Positions 35,493 through 42,802 of a DNA stretch of 64,000 bases are shown piece by piece. The notes under the pieces were generated by a model. It saw only the letters and a program-made list of their open reading frames with translations. It searched no databases and was not told the origin of the DNA. Position 1 is the stretch's first letter. Every line of letters begins with the position of its first letter. Position numbers and translations under genes: made by a program. Origin of the DNA: Cryobacterium sp. PH31-L1 (lineage in GTDB: Bacteria > Actinomycetota > Actinomycetes > Actinomycetales > Microbacteriaceae); NCBI RefSeq assembly GCF_030063145.1, contig NZ_JASISM010000001.1, forward strand, positions 310,001 to 374,000, in the 5' to 3' direction.

Positions 35493-36122
35493 GTGGCAGA
35501 CAACTTTCACAAGCCCACCCTGTTCGCGGGGATCAAATTCGAGGCATTTCAGGGCGGCGACGATCCGGCGGCCATCAGCCGCGTCGCGCACGAGACCGCG
35601 CAGGCGCTGCTCAACCGAGTACGCAGCGACCCCGACCCCGAGACGGTCGAGCGACTGGTTGCCTACACCGACGAAAACGGCATCGATGCGGTCGCCGAGC
35701 TATGGTCGCGTGCCACGCCGCGCAGCCTGCCAGGCGCACTCTGGCGCATTTACCTGATTCGTATGCTGATTCGGCAGGATCCGGAGGGGTGCGCCTACCT
35801 CTACCAGCGGGGAACGGATGCTGCCGCCACGATCGATCCGCTGGTCGCCGGCGCCGCGGTGCCGACCGGGCCGGCGGAGATCATGGTGCTGGCCGATGAG
35901 ATTCTGCGCGGCCTGTTCACGGGCGACTTCGCGGTGGCGCTGGATCGTGGCGCCGCATACTGCCGGGTGACGGCGCTGGGGGCCACGAGCATCGCCGATG
36001 ATCTCGAGCTGACCGAGCCGCACCGCTCGTCTGAGCTGACGACCCGGGCGCTGCGGTTCTCGACCACCGCGGCCGAGTTCGCCGCCTGCGCGCGCCTCTG
36101 GCGCCGCGACTCCCTGGAGTAG
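35493..36122 (+). CDS. conserved actinobacterial protein of unknown function
   Basis: 209 residues beginning at GTG (MADNFHKPTLF) with AAGGAG eight bases upstream; an in-frame ATG at 35415 is close to the tRNA and lacks a site. The protein is soluble and helical: DDPAAISRVAHETAQALLNRVR, ERLVAYTDENGIDAVAELW, LWRIYLIRMLIRQDPEGCAYLYQRG. Similar proteins occur in Microbacteriaceae and, as I recall, are often labelled RNA polymerase beta subunit; nothing in this sequence resembles RpoB, so that label should not be used. Function unknown. Confidence 0.8.
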   Translation: MADNFHKPTLFAGIKFEAFQGGDDPAAISRVAHETAQALLNRVRSDPDPETVERLVAYTDENGIDAVAELWSRATPRSLPGALWRIYLIRMLIRQDPEGCAYLYQRGTDAAATIDPLVAGAAVPTGPAEIMVLADEILRGLFTGDFAVALDRGAAYCRVTALGATSIADDLELTEPHRSSELTTRALRFSTTAAEFAACARLWRRDSLE

Positions 36123-36150
36123 TCCGAGTCGGGCGTGTAGTTGCCCCGCC

Positions 36151-36225
36151 CGCTTTCCGGGCCCGGGCCCGGAAACTGGGACCATGATCAATCATGGGCC
36201 CACTTTCCTAAGGTGGGCCCGCCCG
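36151..36225 (+). repeat. R1 intergenic repeat, copy d (best-preserved)
   Basis: In order: the palindrome CTTTCCGGGCCCGGGCCC plus GGAAA (36153-36175), then CTGGGACCATGATCAATCAT and GGGCCCA (a second hairpin), then CTTTCCTAAGGTGGGCCC. It is about 75 bp long and lies between two genes of the same direction. Confidence 0.88.
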
Positions 36226-36289
36226 TGCAACCTGTGCGCCAACGGCGAACATTCGCCGCCGACCGCCCAGCTCGAATACACTGGAGTCT

Positions 36290-36369
36290 GGTCGGGCCGC
36301 AGTAATCCCGGGTTCCATTATTCGCCGCTTCGAGCGGCCTCGCGCCGAGAGGTGCTCTGCGGCCCGACC
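36290..36369. repeat. 80-bp intergenic inverted repeat
   Basis: GGTCGGGCCGCAG (36290-36302) and CTGCGGCCCGACC (36357-36369) are perfect 13-bp arms. An inner hairpin GCCGC-TTCGA-GCGGC lies between them. It could be a structured RNA, an operator or a decayed MITE. Just beyond it, 36388-36400, is CACGTGCCACGTG (two CACGTG one base apart). Part of the 434-base gap before sigK, which otherwise holds R1 copy d and the sigK promoter. Confidence 0.7.
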
Positions 36370-36499
36370 TTTACTCTGCCCAAAGAACACGTGCCACGTG
36401 GAACACAACGGATGCCCGCCTCGGCGACGCGCAGACCCTGCTACAGCCCGCAGCGGCGCCGCAGGCATCCGCTTTAATGCGAAGTTTCTGCCACGGTGA

Positions 36500-36527
36500 C
36501 CAATCCGTTACCCTTTCCGCACCGAAC
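36500..36527 (+). promoter_or_regulatory. candidate SigK-type autoregulated promoter
   Basis: CCAATC (36500-36505), 16 bases, CCGAAC (36522-36527). From memory the mycobacterial SigK consensus is CCATCC-N16/17-CCGAAT, so one or two positions differ in each box. It lies 30 bases before sigK, as expected for positive autoregulation. Confidence 0.5.
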
Positions 36528-36556
36528 CCTAGTCATGCAACGGGAAAAGACCTGAC

Positions 36557-37153
36557 ATGCTAGATCTCATGACTGTTGATTCCGCCGGAGACATCGCGCC
36601 GGCAGCCCCTGCCACCAAGGAGGAGCTGCTCGCACGAGTAGCCCACGGCGACCAATCGGCCTTCGGAGAACTGTATGACCAGATCGCCCCGCGGGTGCTT
36701 GGCCTCGTCAAGCGTCTGCTCGTCGATCACGCACAGTCGGAAGAGGTGACCCAGGAGATTTTCCTGGAGATCTGGCAGTCGGCGTCGCGCTACGAGCCGA
36801 CTCGTGGTGGAGCGAGCACCTGGATTTTGACCATGGCACACCGGCGAGCAGTCGACCGAATTCGGTCGTCGCAGGCCGGACGTGACCGCGATACCAAAAT
36901 CGGAATCCGTGATCTGGCCGTTGCCTACGATCACGTTGCGGAAACTGTTGAAGTACGACTCGAACATGAAAGGGTGGAGAAGGCGATGACTCGATTGACA
37001 CAGCTGCAGCGTCAGGCTGTGAGCCTCGCGTATTACGGCGGGTACAGTCACAGCGAGGTCGCCGAGCAACTCCACATCCCTTTGGGCACCGTGAAGACAA
37101 GGCTCCGCGACGGCCTCATCCGCCTGCGCGACGAATTGGGCGTGGCATCATGA
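36557..37153 (+). CDS. sigK: ECF RNA polymerase sigma factor SigK
   Basis: 198 residues. Sigma region 2 (FGELYDQIAPRVLGLVKRLLVDHAQSEEVTQEIFLEIWQSASRY...WILTMAHRRAVDRIR) and region 4 (LTQLQRQAVSLAYYGGYSHSEVAEQLHIPLGTVKTRLRDGLIRLR) are complete. The match to mycobacterial SigK (ECF19) is close in both. It directs RNA polymerase to stress or redox genes when released from its anti-sigma factor, which is encoded directly downstream with a 4-base overlap. ATG at 36557 or 36569 may be used. Confidence 0.92.
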   Translation: MLDLMTVDSAGDIAPAAPATKEELLARVAHGDQSAFGELYDQIAPRVLGLVKRLLVDHAQSEEVTQEIFLEIWQSASRYEPTRGGASTWILTMAHRRAVDRIRSSQAGRDRDTKIGIRDLAVAYDHVAETVEVRLEHERVEKAMTRLTQLQRQAVSLAYYGGYSHSEVAEQLHIPLGTVKTRLRDGLIRLRDELGVAS

Positions 37154-38070
37154 CCGGCCGCAACGAGCAGCACCCGGCCGATCTGGCCGGCGCTTACGCC
37201 CTGCACGCCCTCGACGCTGACGACACGGCCACCTTTGAAGCGCACCTCGCCGAATCCGAGCGGGCCCGCATCGAGGCTGCAGAACTGAACGACACCGCCG
37301 TGGCCCTCGGCCTCGCGGTGGCCCCCGTGCAGCCCTCGAGCGCGCTCAAGGCGAACCTCATGTCCCTGCTCGCGTCGACCCCGCAGCTTCCGCCGCTCAC
37401 GGCCGGCACAACCGATGCCCCCGCCTCCGCTACCCACAAAGCTCCCGTCGTTGCCCCGGTCGTCACCTCGACCCTGCCGGCCAAGCCAACCTCCACGACG
37501 CCGACCTCCGGCGGCGGCGCGCCCGCCGGCTCCGCGTCAGCGGTCACGGACATCAATTCCGGTACCGCGTCCGGCCCGCACCGAACGGCAACCGAGCGGG
37601 CCCAAGCCCGCTGGTTCAAGCGTCCGGCACAGTTCATGTTGGCCGCCGCGGCCGCGGTCGCGCTGTTCATCGGCGGATCCTTCTTCGGTCAGGTGTTGAA
37701 CAGCAACCAGTTCGAGTCCCAACAGGCCTCCGGACTCGCCCAGATCAACGCGGCCGACGACTCGCAGCGCGCTGCGACGACCACCGCCGACGGCCAGGAA
37801 GCCACCCTCGTCTGGTCCAACAAACTCGGAATCTCCGCGGTGCTGGTTGACAAGCTGCCCGTGCTGCCGAGTGATCAGGACTATCAACTCTGGTACATCA
37901 ACGGGGACGGCGCAGCTTCGGCCGGAACCTTCGACTCGACCGGCGACGGTACGGCGTGGCGAGTGCTCGACGGCACGATGCACGCCGGCGATCAGGTGGG
38001 TGTCACCGTGGAACCCAACGGCGGATCCGACCAGCCCACGACCAACCCGATCGTCGCGTTCCAGAGCTAA
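37150..38070 (+). CDS. rskA: anti-sigma-K factor RskA
   Basis: 306 residues. N-terminal anti-sigma domain (HPADLAGAYALHALDADDTATFEAHL), a long proline/threonine/alanine linker (residues ~80-150), one membrane helix (FMLAAAAAVALFIGGSFFG, ~160-180) and an extracellular RskA domain (ATLVWSNKLGISAVLVDKLPVLPSDQDYQLWYI...GDQVGVTVEPNGGSDQPT). It holds SigK at the membrane; in Mycobacterium release follows stepwise proteolysis. The ATG overlaps the sigK stop. The linker is longer than in mycobacterial RskA. Confidence 0.93.
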   Translation: MTGRNEQHPADLAGAYALHALDADDTATFEAHLAESERARIEAAELNDTAVALGLAVAPVQPSSALKANLMSLLASTPQLPPLTAGTTDAPASATHKAPVVAPVVTSTLPAKPTSTTPTSGGGAPAGSASAVTDINSGTASGPHRTATERAQARWFKRPAQFMLAAAAAVALFIGGSFFGQVLNSNQFESQQASGLAQINAADDSQRAATTTADGQEATLVWSNKLGISAVLVDKLPVLPSDQDYQLWYINGDGAASAGTFDSTGDGTAWRVLDGTMHAGDQVGVTVEPNGGSDQPTTNPIVAFQS

Positions 38071-38084
38071 CGTTCCAGAGCTAA
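38057..38084 (+). repeat. 14-bp tandem duplication over the rskA stop codon
   Basis: CGTTCCAGAGCTAA occurs twice without a gap, the first copy ending in the rskA TAA. Further on, CGCAATTT / AAATTGCG (about 38146-38176) may form a weak terminator. The rest of the gap to pabC shows nothing else. Confidence 0.8.
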
Positions 38085-38272
38085 CTGACGGAGGCGGCCT
38101 CAGCGGGGCCTCGCTGGCCGCCGCCAGCCTGTGCGGGGGCGCAATTTGTCCTTTCCACGAAAAAATTGCGAAGATTGGCGAGCGCTCGCGGGCGACACGC
38201 GGGCCGAGGCGGCCGCATCCGCTTCACCTGAGCGGATGCCCACCCACGCCAGGCGCGAAGTAGGCTCAAACC

Positions 38273-39160
38273 ATGAGACTGCCTTTCACCCTGCTGATCG
38301 ACCCAGTGCCCGCCGACTCGTTGCAGCAGGACTTCAGCGACACGTTCCACGAGATGGAGTCGACCGCCCCGGCGCTGCGAGTCGGCGAGCTGAGCACGCA
38401 GCGCGGCGATGGAATCTTCGAAACCCTCGCCGTCGTCAACGGCCACCCGCAGGAGGTCGAGCCGCACATCAGCCGGCTGCGCAACTCTGCGCGCATTTGC
38501 GAGCTTCCGGTGCCGAATGCCGAGCAGTGGCGTGCCGCGATCGCCTACGCCGTGTCGCGCATACCGCAGCGGGGCGAGATCGCGCTCAAGTTCGTGCTCA
38601 GCCGCGGCGTCGAGCACGGTCCGGCACCCACGGCCTGGCTGCACGCGGCCGCGGCGTCGGACTTCACTGCGGTGCGCGGCAGCGGCGTGCGGGTGATCAC
38701 CCTCGACCGCGGCTACCCGCGCGGAGTCGCCGAAAAGGCACCCTGGCTGCTGATGGGCGCGAAAACGCTCAGCTATGCGGTGAACATGGCCGCCATTCGC
38801 GAGGCCCACCGGCGCGGCGCCGACGACACCATCTTTCTCACCACCGACGGCTTCGTCATGGAGGGTCCGACCTCGAGTGTCGTGCTGTTTATCAACGGCG
38901 AGTATGTGACGCCCGCGCCGAGCGGTGCCATTCTGCACGGAACCACGCAGCAGAGCATGTTCGACTACCTGCGCGCGCAGGGTTCTGCGGTCGAATACCG
39001 CGACGTCACGCTTGACGAGCTTCGCCAAGCGGATGCCGCCTGGCTCGTCTCCAGCGTGCGCCTGGCCGTGTCCGTGGTCGCCCTCGACGGCGAGCCGTTT
39101 CCCGCCGATCAGGCGCTGACCGACACCCTGAACGCCTACCTGCTGGCCCGCACGGCCTAG
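38273..39160 (+). CDS. pabC: aminodeoxychorismate lyase (class IV PLP enzyme)
   Basis: 295 residues of PLP fold-type IV. The PLP lysine is in MGAKTLSYAVN, the phosphate-binding glutamate and following residues are EGPTSSVV, and RGDGIFET is the typical N-terminal substrate loop. It fits 4-amino-4-deoxychorismate lyase (p-aminobenzoate for folate); a branched-chain or D-amino acid transaminase is the alternative within the family, and no pabA/B lies adjacent. The ATG is six bases after TAGGCT (38261-38266): leaderless. Confidence 0.8.
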   Translation: MRLPFTLLIDPVPADSLQQDFSDTFHEMESTAPALRVGELSTQRGDGIFETLAVVNGHPQEVEPHISRLRNSARICELPVPNAEQWRAAIAYAVSRIPQRGEIALKFVLSRGVEHGPAPTAWLHAAAASDFTAVRGSGVRVITLDRGYPRGVAEKAPWLLMGAKTLSYAVNMAAIREAHRRGADDTIFLTTDGFVMEGPTSSVVLFINGEYVTPAPSGAILHGTTQQSMFDYLRAQGSAVEYRDVTLDELRQADAAWLVSSVRLAVSVVALDGEPFPADQALTDTLNAYLLARTA

Positions 39161-39168
39161 TCGGGAGT

Positions 39169-39250
39169 TTCGCCGCGCCCGTCACCGCGCCAGCTGCCGG
39201 TGGCCGCGCCCGCTATATCTGGCACGCCGAGCGATAACGGGCGCGGCGAA
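39169..39250. repeat. 82-bp intergenic inverted repeat
   Basis: TTCGCCGCGCCCGT (39169-39182) and ACGGGCGCGGCGAA (39237-39250), perfect 14-bp arms, with further GC-rich pairing inside. It follows pabC by eight bases; it could act as a terminator or be a decayed mobile repeat. Confidence 0.7.
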
Positions 39251-39374
39251 CACGGTCAGGGCCCGGGAGCCGGGACGGCGCGCCCGCGTATCGGGCGGGC
39301 ATCCGCTTGTTAACCTGCCCGAATTGGGGGGACCGGCCTGGCCCACTAGGCTCTGGGATGACCGAGAGGAATAA

Positions 39375-40685
39375 ATGAGAATTTCTGTCATTGGATGCGG
39401 CTACCTGGGCGCCGTGCACGCGTCGGCCATGGCCGAGCTGGGGCACGAGGTCATCGGTATCGATGTCGACGCTGCCAAGATCGCCCAACTTGCCATCGGC
39501 AAGCCCCCCTTCTTTGAACCCGGCCTGCCCGAGGTGCTCACGTCCGCCATGAACAGCGGTCGCCTGCGCTTCAGCACCGACATAGCGGATGCCGCCGGCT
39601 CGCAGGTACATTTCATCGCCGTCGGAACCCCGCAAAAGCCCGGCAGCTACAGCGCCGACCTGCGCTACGTCGATGCGTCGATCGAATCGCTCATTCCGCA
39701 TCTTGCCGACGGCGACCTCGTCGTGGGCAAGAGCACCGTTCCCGTCGGAACCGCCGCGCGCCTGGCCGGGCTCATCGAGGCCGGCAGCGGTGCCTCCCTG
39801 GCCTGGAACCCCGAGTTTCTGCGCGAGGGATTCGCCGTGCAGGACACCATCAGCCCCGACCGCCTGGTCTACGGCGTTGCTCCGGGCGATAAAGGCGAGC
39901 ATGCCACCGCGTTGCTCAACGAGATCTACGCCACAGCGCTCGCCGCCGACACCCCCCTGGTCATCACCGACTACGCCACGGCCGAACTGGTCAAGGTCGC
40001 CGCGAACGCGTTCCTCGCTACCAAGATCAGCTTCATCAATGCCATGGCCGAGATCGCCGAGGTCACCGGTGCCGACGTCACCCAGCTGGCGGATGCCATC
40101 GGTTACGACGGCCGTATCGGCCGCCGCTTCCTGGGTGCCGGCGTCGGTTTCGGCGGCGGATGCCTGCCCAAAGACATCCGTGCCTTCACCGCGCGCGCGG
40201 AAGAGCTGGGGCGCGGCGAATCCGTTGCCTTCCTCAAGGAGATCGACAAGATCAACCTGCGTCGCCGCCAACGCGTCGTCGACCTCACCGTCGGGGCGCT
40301 TGGCGACGGCGTCTACAACGCCAAGGTCGGGGTGCTCGGCCTCAGCTTCAAGCCGCACTCCGACGACGTGCGTGACTCGCCGGCGCTCGACGTGGCCGTG
40401 CAGTTGCGCGGCCTGGGTGCCGACGTGGTGGCGACCGACCCGCAGGCCATCGAGAACTCGCGGGCGCGGCATCCGCAACTTGAATATTCGGAGTCTCTCG
40501 AGGACACCCTGCGGGGAGCGGATGCCGTCGTGCTCGTCACGGAGTGGCCCGAGTTTCGCCATCTCGACCCGGTCTGGGCTGGTGCCCTCGTGAAGACGAA
40601 GACCGTGATCGACGGTCGCAATGCCCTCGACCCGGCCGTCTGGCGTGCGGCCGGCTGGACCTACCACGGGCTCGGTCGCCCCTAG
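39375..40685 (+). CDS. ugd: UDP-glucose 6-dehydrogenase
   Basis: 436 residues. NAD-binding start MRISVIGCGYLGAVHA, then FIAVGTPQKPGSYSADLRYV, catalytic lysine in TAELVKVAANAFLATKISF(IN), nucleophilic cysteine in GGGCLPKDIRAF, and the C-terminal UDP-binding half (VLGLSFKPHSDDVRDSPALDV). It converts UDP-glucose to UDP-glucuronate in the cytosol, a precursor for acidic exopolysaccharides, and may serve the polysaccharide genes 17 kb downstream. GAGAGGAATAA precedes the ATG; TAGGCT (39349-39354) may be its -10. Confidence 0.95.
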   Translation: MRISVIGCGYLGAVHASAMAELGHEVIGIDVDAAKIAQLAIGKPPFFEPGLPEVLTSAMNSGRLRFSTDIADAAGSQVHFIAVGTPQKPGSYSADLRYVDASIESLIPHLADGDLVVGKSTVPVGTAARLAGLIEAGSGASLAWNPEFLREGFAVQDTISPDRLVYGVAPGDKGEHATALLNEIYATALAADTPLVITDYATAELVKVAANAFLATKISFINAMAEIAEVTGADVTQLADAIGYDGRIGRRFLGAGVGFGGGCLPKDIRAFTARAEELGRGESVAFLKEIDKINLRRRQRVVDLTVGALGDGVYNAKVGVLGLSFKPHSDDVRDSPALDVAVQLRGLGADVVATDPQAIENSRARHPQLEYSESLEDTLRGADAVVLVTEWPEFRHLDPVWAGALVKTKTVIDGRNALDPAVWRAAGWTYHGLGRP

Positions 40686-40691
40686 CCCTCT

Positions 40692-40790
40692 CTGGGGCCC
40701 GGGCACGGAAACCGGGCCCACCCTCTGAACACGGGCCCAGTTTGTAAACTGGGCCCGTGGACGGGGCCCGGGCCCAGTCCGCAAACGCAC
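40692..40790 (+). repeat. R1 intergenic repeat, copy e
   Basis: GGGGCCCGGGCACGGAAACC, GGGCCCACC, ACACGGGCCCAG, the hairpin CCCAGTTTGTAAACTGGG, then GGACGGGGCCCGGGCCCAG. It is the plus-strand counterpart of copy a (5386-5458). Located between ugd and the YeiH-type gene. Confidence 0.85.
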
Positions 40791-40810
40791 TCGGGCCTAG
40801 ACTCGGAAGA

Positions 40811-41863
40811 ATGTGGCTTCGAGGAGTACTCGTGGCGGCCCTCGCCGCCCTCGCTGCCTGGGGCGCGCACATCGTCGTCCCCGAGATCCCGCTGCTGACC
40901 ATGGCCGTCGTGCTTGGAATCGTCGTCGGACAGATCCCGGACGCGCGTCCGATGCTCGCCGGTGCCCTCGCGCCCGGGCTGTCGGTCGCCGCCAAACCCT
41001 TCATGCAGCTGGGAATCGTGCTCCTGGGACTCAAGCTCAGCCTCGTCGACATCGCCGCTCTCGGTTGGGCGACCATCGTCTCTACCGTCGCGATCGTGCT
41101 CGTGACCTTCGCCGGTACCCTCGGTCTCGGCCGCTGGTTCGGCCTGCCAGGGCATCAACCTCTGCTCATCGCCACCGGATTCAGCATCTGCGGCGCTTCC
41201 GCCATCGGCGCCATGAGCGGCGTCGTCAAGGCCAAAGATGAAGAGACCGCCACCCCGATCGCCCTGGTGACCCTGTGTGGAACCCTCGCGATCGCCGTGT
41301 TGCCGCTGCTGTGGCATCCGCTCGGATTGAGCACTCTGCAATTCGGACACTGGGTCGGTGCCGGCGTGCACGACGTCGGCCAGGTCGTCGCGACAGCGCA
41401 AATCGCCGGCTCGGGCGCGCTCGCCGTGGCTCTCGTCGTCAAACTCACTCGCGTGCTCATGCTCGCCCCGGTCGTGGCCGTCGCGTCCATCGCCCGGCGC
41501 CATCGGCTTGCCACTTTCGAGGCGGATGCTGTCGCTCCCGTTGGTCCGCCTGCCGCCGACGCCCCGACTGTCACCGACGCAGCCGCCCGGCGCGCCCGGT
41601 CGAAGCGGCCGCCGATCCTTCCGCTCTTCGTCGCGGGGTTCATCTGTGCCATGCTGCTGCGCACCCTGGTTCCCCTGCCGGAGGCGCTGCTCGAGGCCGG
41701 TGATCTGCTTCAGACTGCCTTTCTAGCAATGGCGCTCTTCGCTCTTGGCACGGCCGTCAACCTCGGCACGCTGATGCGCACCGGAGGTCGGGCGCTCGCC
41801 GTTGGCCTGCTGTCCTGGGCGCTCATCGCTGCTCTTGCCTTCGGAGCCGTGCAACTTTCCTGA
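40811..41863 (+). CDS. YeiH-family (UPF0324) putative transporter
   Basis: 350 residues, ~10 membrane helices. Family signatures: LAPGLSVAAKPFMQLGIVLLGLKLSL, GFSICGASAIGAMSGVVKAKDEETATPIALVTLCGT, and HWVGAGVHDVGQVVATA. Members are predicted sulfate/sulfonate exporters; proof is scarce. The ATG at 40811 (MWLRGVL) is seven bases after TAGACT (40798-40803), so the ATG at 40757 inside the repeat is unlikely. A variable Ala/Pro loop occurs at about residues 230-260. Confidence 0.85.
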   Translation: MWLRGVLVAALAALAAWGAHIVVPEIPLLTMAVVLGIVVGQIPDARPMLAGALAPGLSVAAKPFMQLGIVLLGLKLSLVDIAALGWATIVSTVAIVLVTFAGTLGLGRWFGLPGHQPLLIATGFSICGASAIGAMSGVVKAKDEETATPIALVTLCGTLAIAVLPLLWHPLGLSTLQFGHWVGAGVHDVGQVVATAQIAGSGALAVALVVKLTRVLMLAPVVAVASIARRHRLATFEADAVAPVGPPAADAPTVTDAAARRARSKRPPILPLFVAGFICAMLLRTLVPLPEALLEAGDLLQTAFLAMALFALGTAVNLGTLMRTGGRALAVGLLSWALIAALAFGAVQLS

Positions 41864-41869
41864 CTCATA

Positions 41870-41907
41870 ATGATTGTCTCTGATACTTTAGAGTCAGAAA
41901 CAATCAT
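41870..41907 (+). promoter_or_regulatory. palindromic operator upstream of nagB
   Basis: ATGATTGTCTCTGA (41870-41883) and TCAGAAACAATCAT (41894-41907): 13 of 14 positions are symmetric around a 10-base centre. The region is markedly AT-rich and lies 15 bases before nagB. Likely bound by the DeoR or ROK regulator encoded further on. A shorter shared motif (ATTGT/ACAAT) is not evident at the ROK operator. Confidence 0.75.
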
Positions 41908-41922
41908 ATGAGGAGCGCCCGC

Positions 41923-42708
41923 ATGGCTGAAATCGTCGTTGTTGAGAACAAGCGGGCTGGCGGCGAGTTGGTGGCGTCAACGATTCGACGCCTGATCGAG
42001 GCGAAGGCCGACACCGTCCTCGGGCTCGCGACCGGCTCGACACCGCTGCCGGTCTATGCGGCGCTGGCCCAATCGTTGCGAAAGGATCCGATGGACGTGT
42101 CGCGGGTGCGCGGATTCGCGCTCGACGAATATGTCGGCCTGCCCGCCGGGCACTCCGAAAGCTACCGCACCGTGATCACCCGCGACGTCGTGCGGCCCCT
42201 CGGGCTGACGCCGGCCAATATTTATGTGCCGAATGGCGACACCACGAGTCTCGAGCACGCCGGCTCCGACTACGAGCGCGCGCTGGAGGCCGCTGGGGGC
42301 GTCGACCTGCAGATTCTCGGCATCGGACGCACGGGCCACCTCGGATTCAACGAGCCCGGATCCTCGTTCGCCTCGCTCACGCGCGTCAAGACGCTGGCCC
42401 CCAAATCGCGTGCCGACAACGCGCGGTTCTTCGCCTCGCCCGACGACGTGCCCATGCATTGCATCACACAGGGGCTCGGCACCATTCGGCGAGCCCGTCA
42501 CCTGGTACTGCTCGCGTTCGGTGCCGAGAAGGCCGCCGCGATACACGCCGCCGTCGAGGGCCCGGTCACCGCGAGCCAGCCCGGCTCGGCCATCCAACTG
42601 CACGAGCACGTGACCGTCGTTCTTGACGAACCCGCCGCCGCAGAACTCTCCAACCTCGACTATTACCGCTACATCTGGGCGAACAAGCCGGTCTGGCAGG
42701 GAATCTGA
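41923..42708 (+). CDS. nagB: glucosamine-6-phosphate deaminase
   Basis: 261 residues, complete NagB. Signatures: GLATGSTPLPVYAAL, FALDEYVGLPAGHSESYR, GIGRTGHLGFNEPGSSF, the catalytic base of the family in LDEY/GHLGFNEP, and FGAEKAAAIH near the C-terminus. Turns glucosamine 6-phosphate into fructose 6-phosphate plus ammonia. ATG at 41923 follows ATGAGGAG (site eight bases upstream) and is preferred to the in-frame ATG at 41908. Works with nagA, which points toward it from the other side. Confidence 0.96.
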   Translation: MAEIVVVENKRAGGELVASTIRRLIEAKADTVLGLATGSTPLPVYAALAQSLRKDPMDVSRVRGFALDEYVGLPAGHSESYRTVITRDVVRPLGLTPANIYVPNGDTTSLEHAGSDYERALEAAGGVDLQILGIGRTGHLGFNEPGSSFASLTRVKTLAPKSRADNARFFASPDDVPMHCITQGLGTIRRARHLVLLAFGAEKAAAIHAAVEGPVTASQPGSAIQLHEHVTVVLDEPAAAELSNLDYYRYIWANKPVWQGI

Positions 42709-42710
42709 GC

Positions 42711-42732
42711 CGTACGAGCATTCGCTCGTACG
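42711..42732 (+). terminator. terminator hairpin after nagB
   Basis: CGTACGAGC-ATTC-GCTCGTACG, a perfect 9-bp stem with a 4-base loop, three bases after the nagB stop and followed by TTATG. Confidence 0.8.
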
Positions 42733-42734
42733 TT

Positions 42735-42781
42735 ATGCCGGTCACGTTGAAATCCCGGCGTGTCGCGAAATTTACCGGCAT
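42735..42781. repeat. R2 hairpin repeat, copy b
   Basis: Right arm CGTGTCGCGAAATTTACCGGC(AT) is nearly identical to that of copy a (13818-13841). The left arm keeps ATGCCGGTCACG but has lost the middle. It lies in the convergent gap between nagB and nagA, directly after the terminator. Confidence 0.75.
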
Positions 42782-42802
42782 TGCGCACGGCCAGGCGGCG
42801 CT

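Noticed and set aside
35493..36122. Label of RNA polymerase beta subunit for the 209-residue protein
   Set aside because: No RpoB motif is present and the size is wrong; left as unknown function.
36151..36225. R1 copies as ordinary rho-independent terminators
   Set aside because: They lack U-tracts, have several hairpins in fixed order, and three of five lie between co-directional genes.
41870..41907. DasR (GntR) site in front of nagB
   Set aside because: The palindrome does not resemble the DasR consensus recalled from Streptomyces; a DeoR or ROK site fits better.
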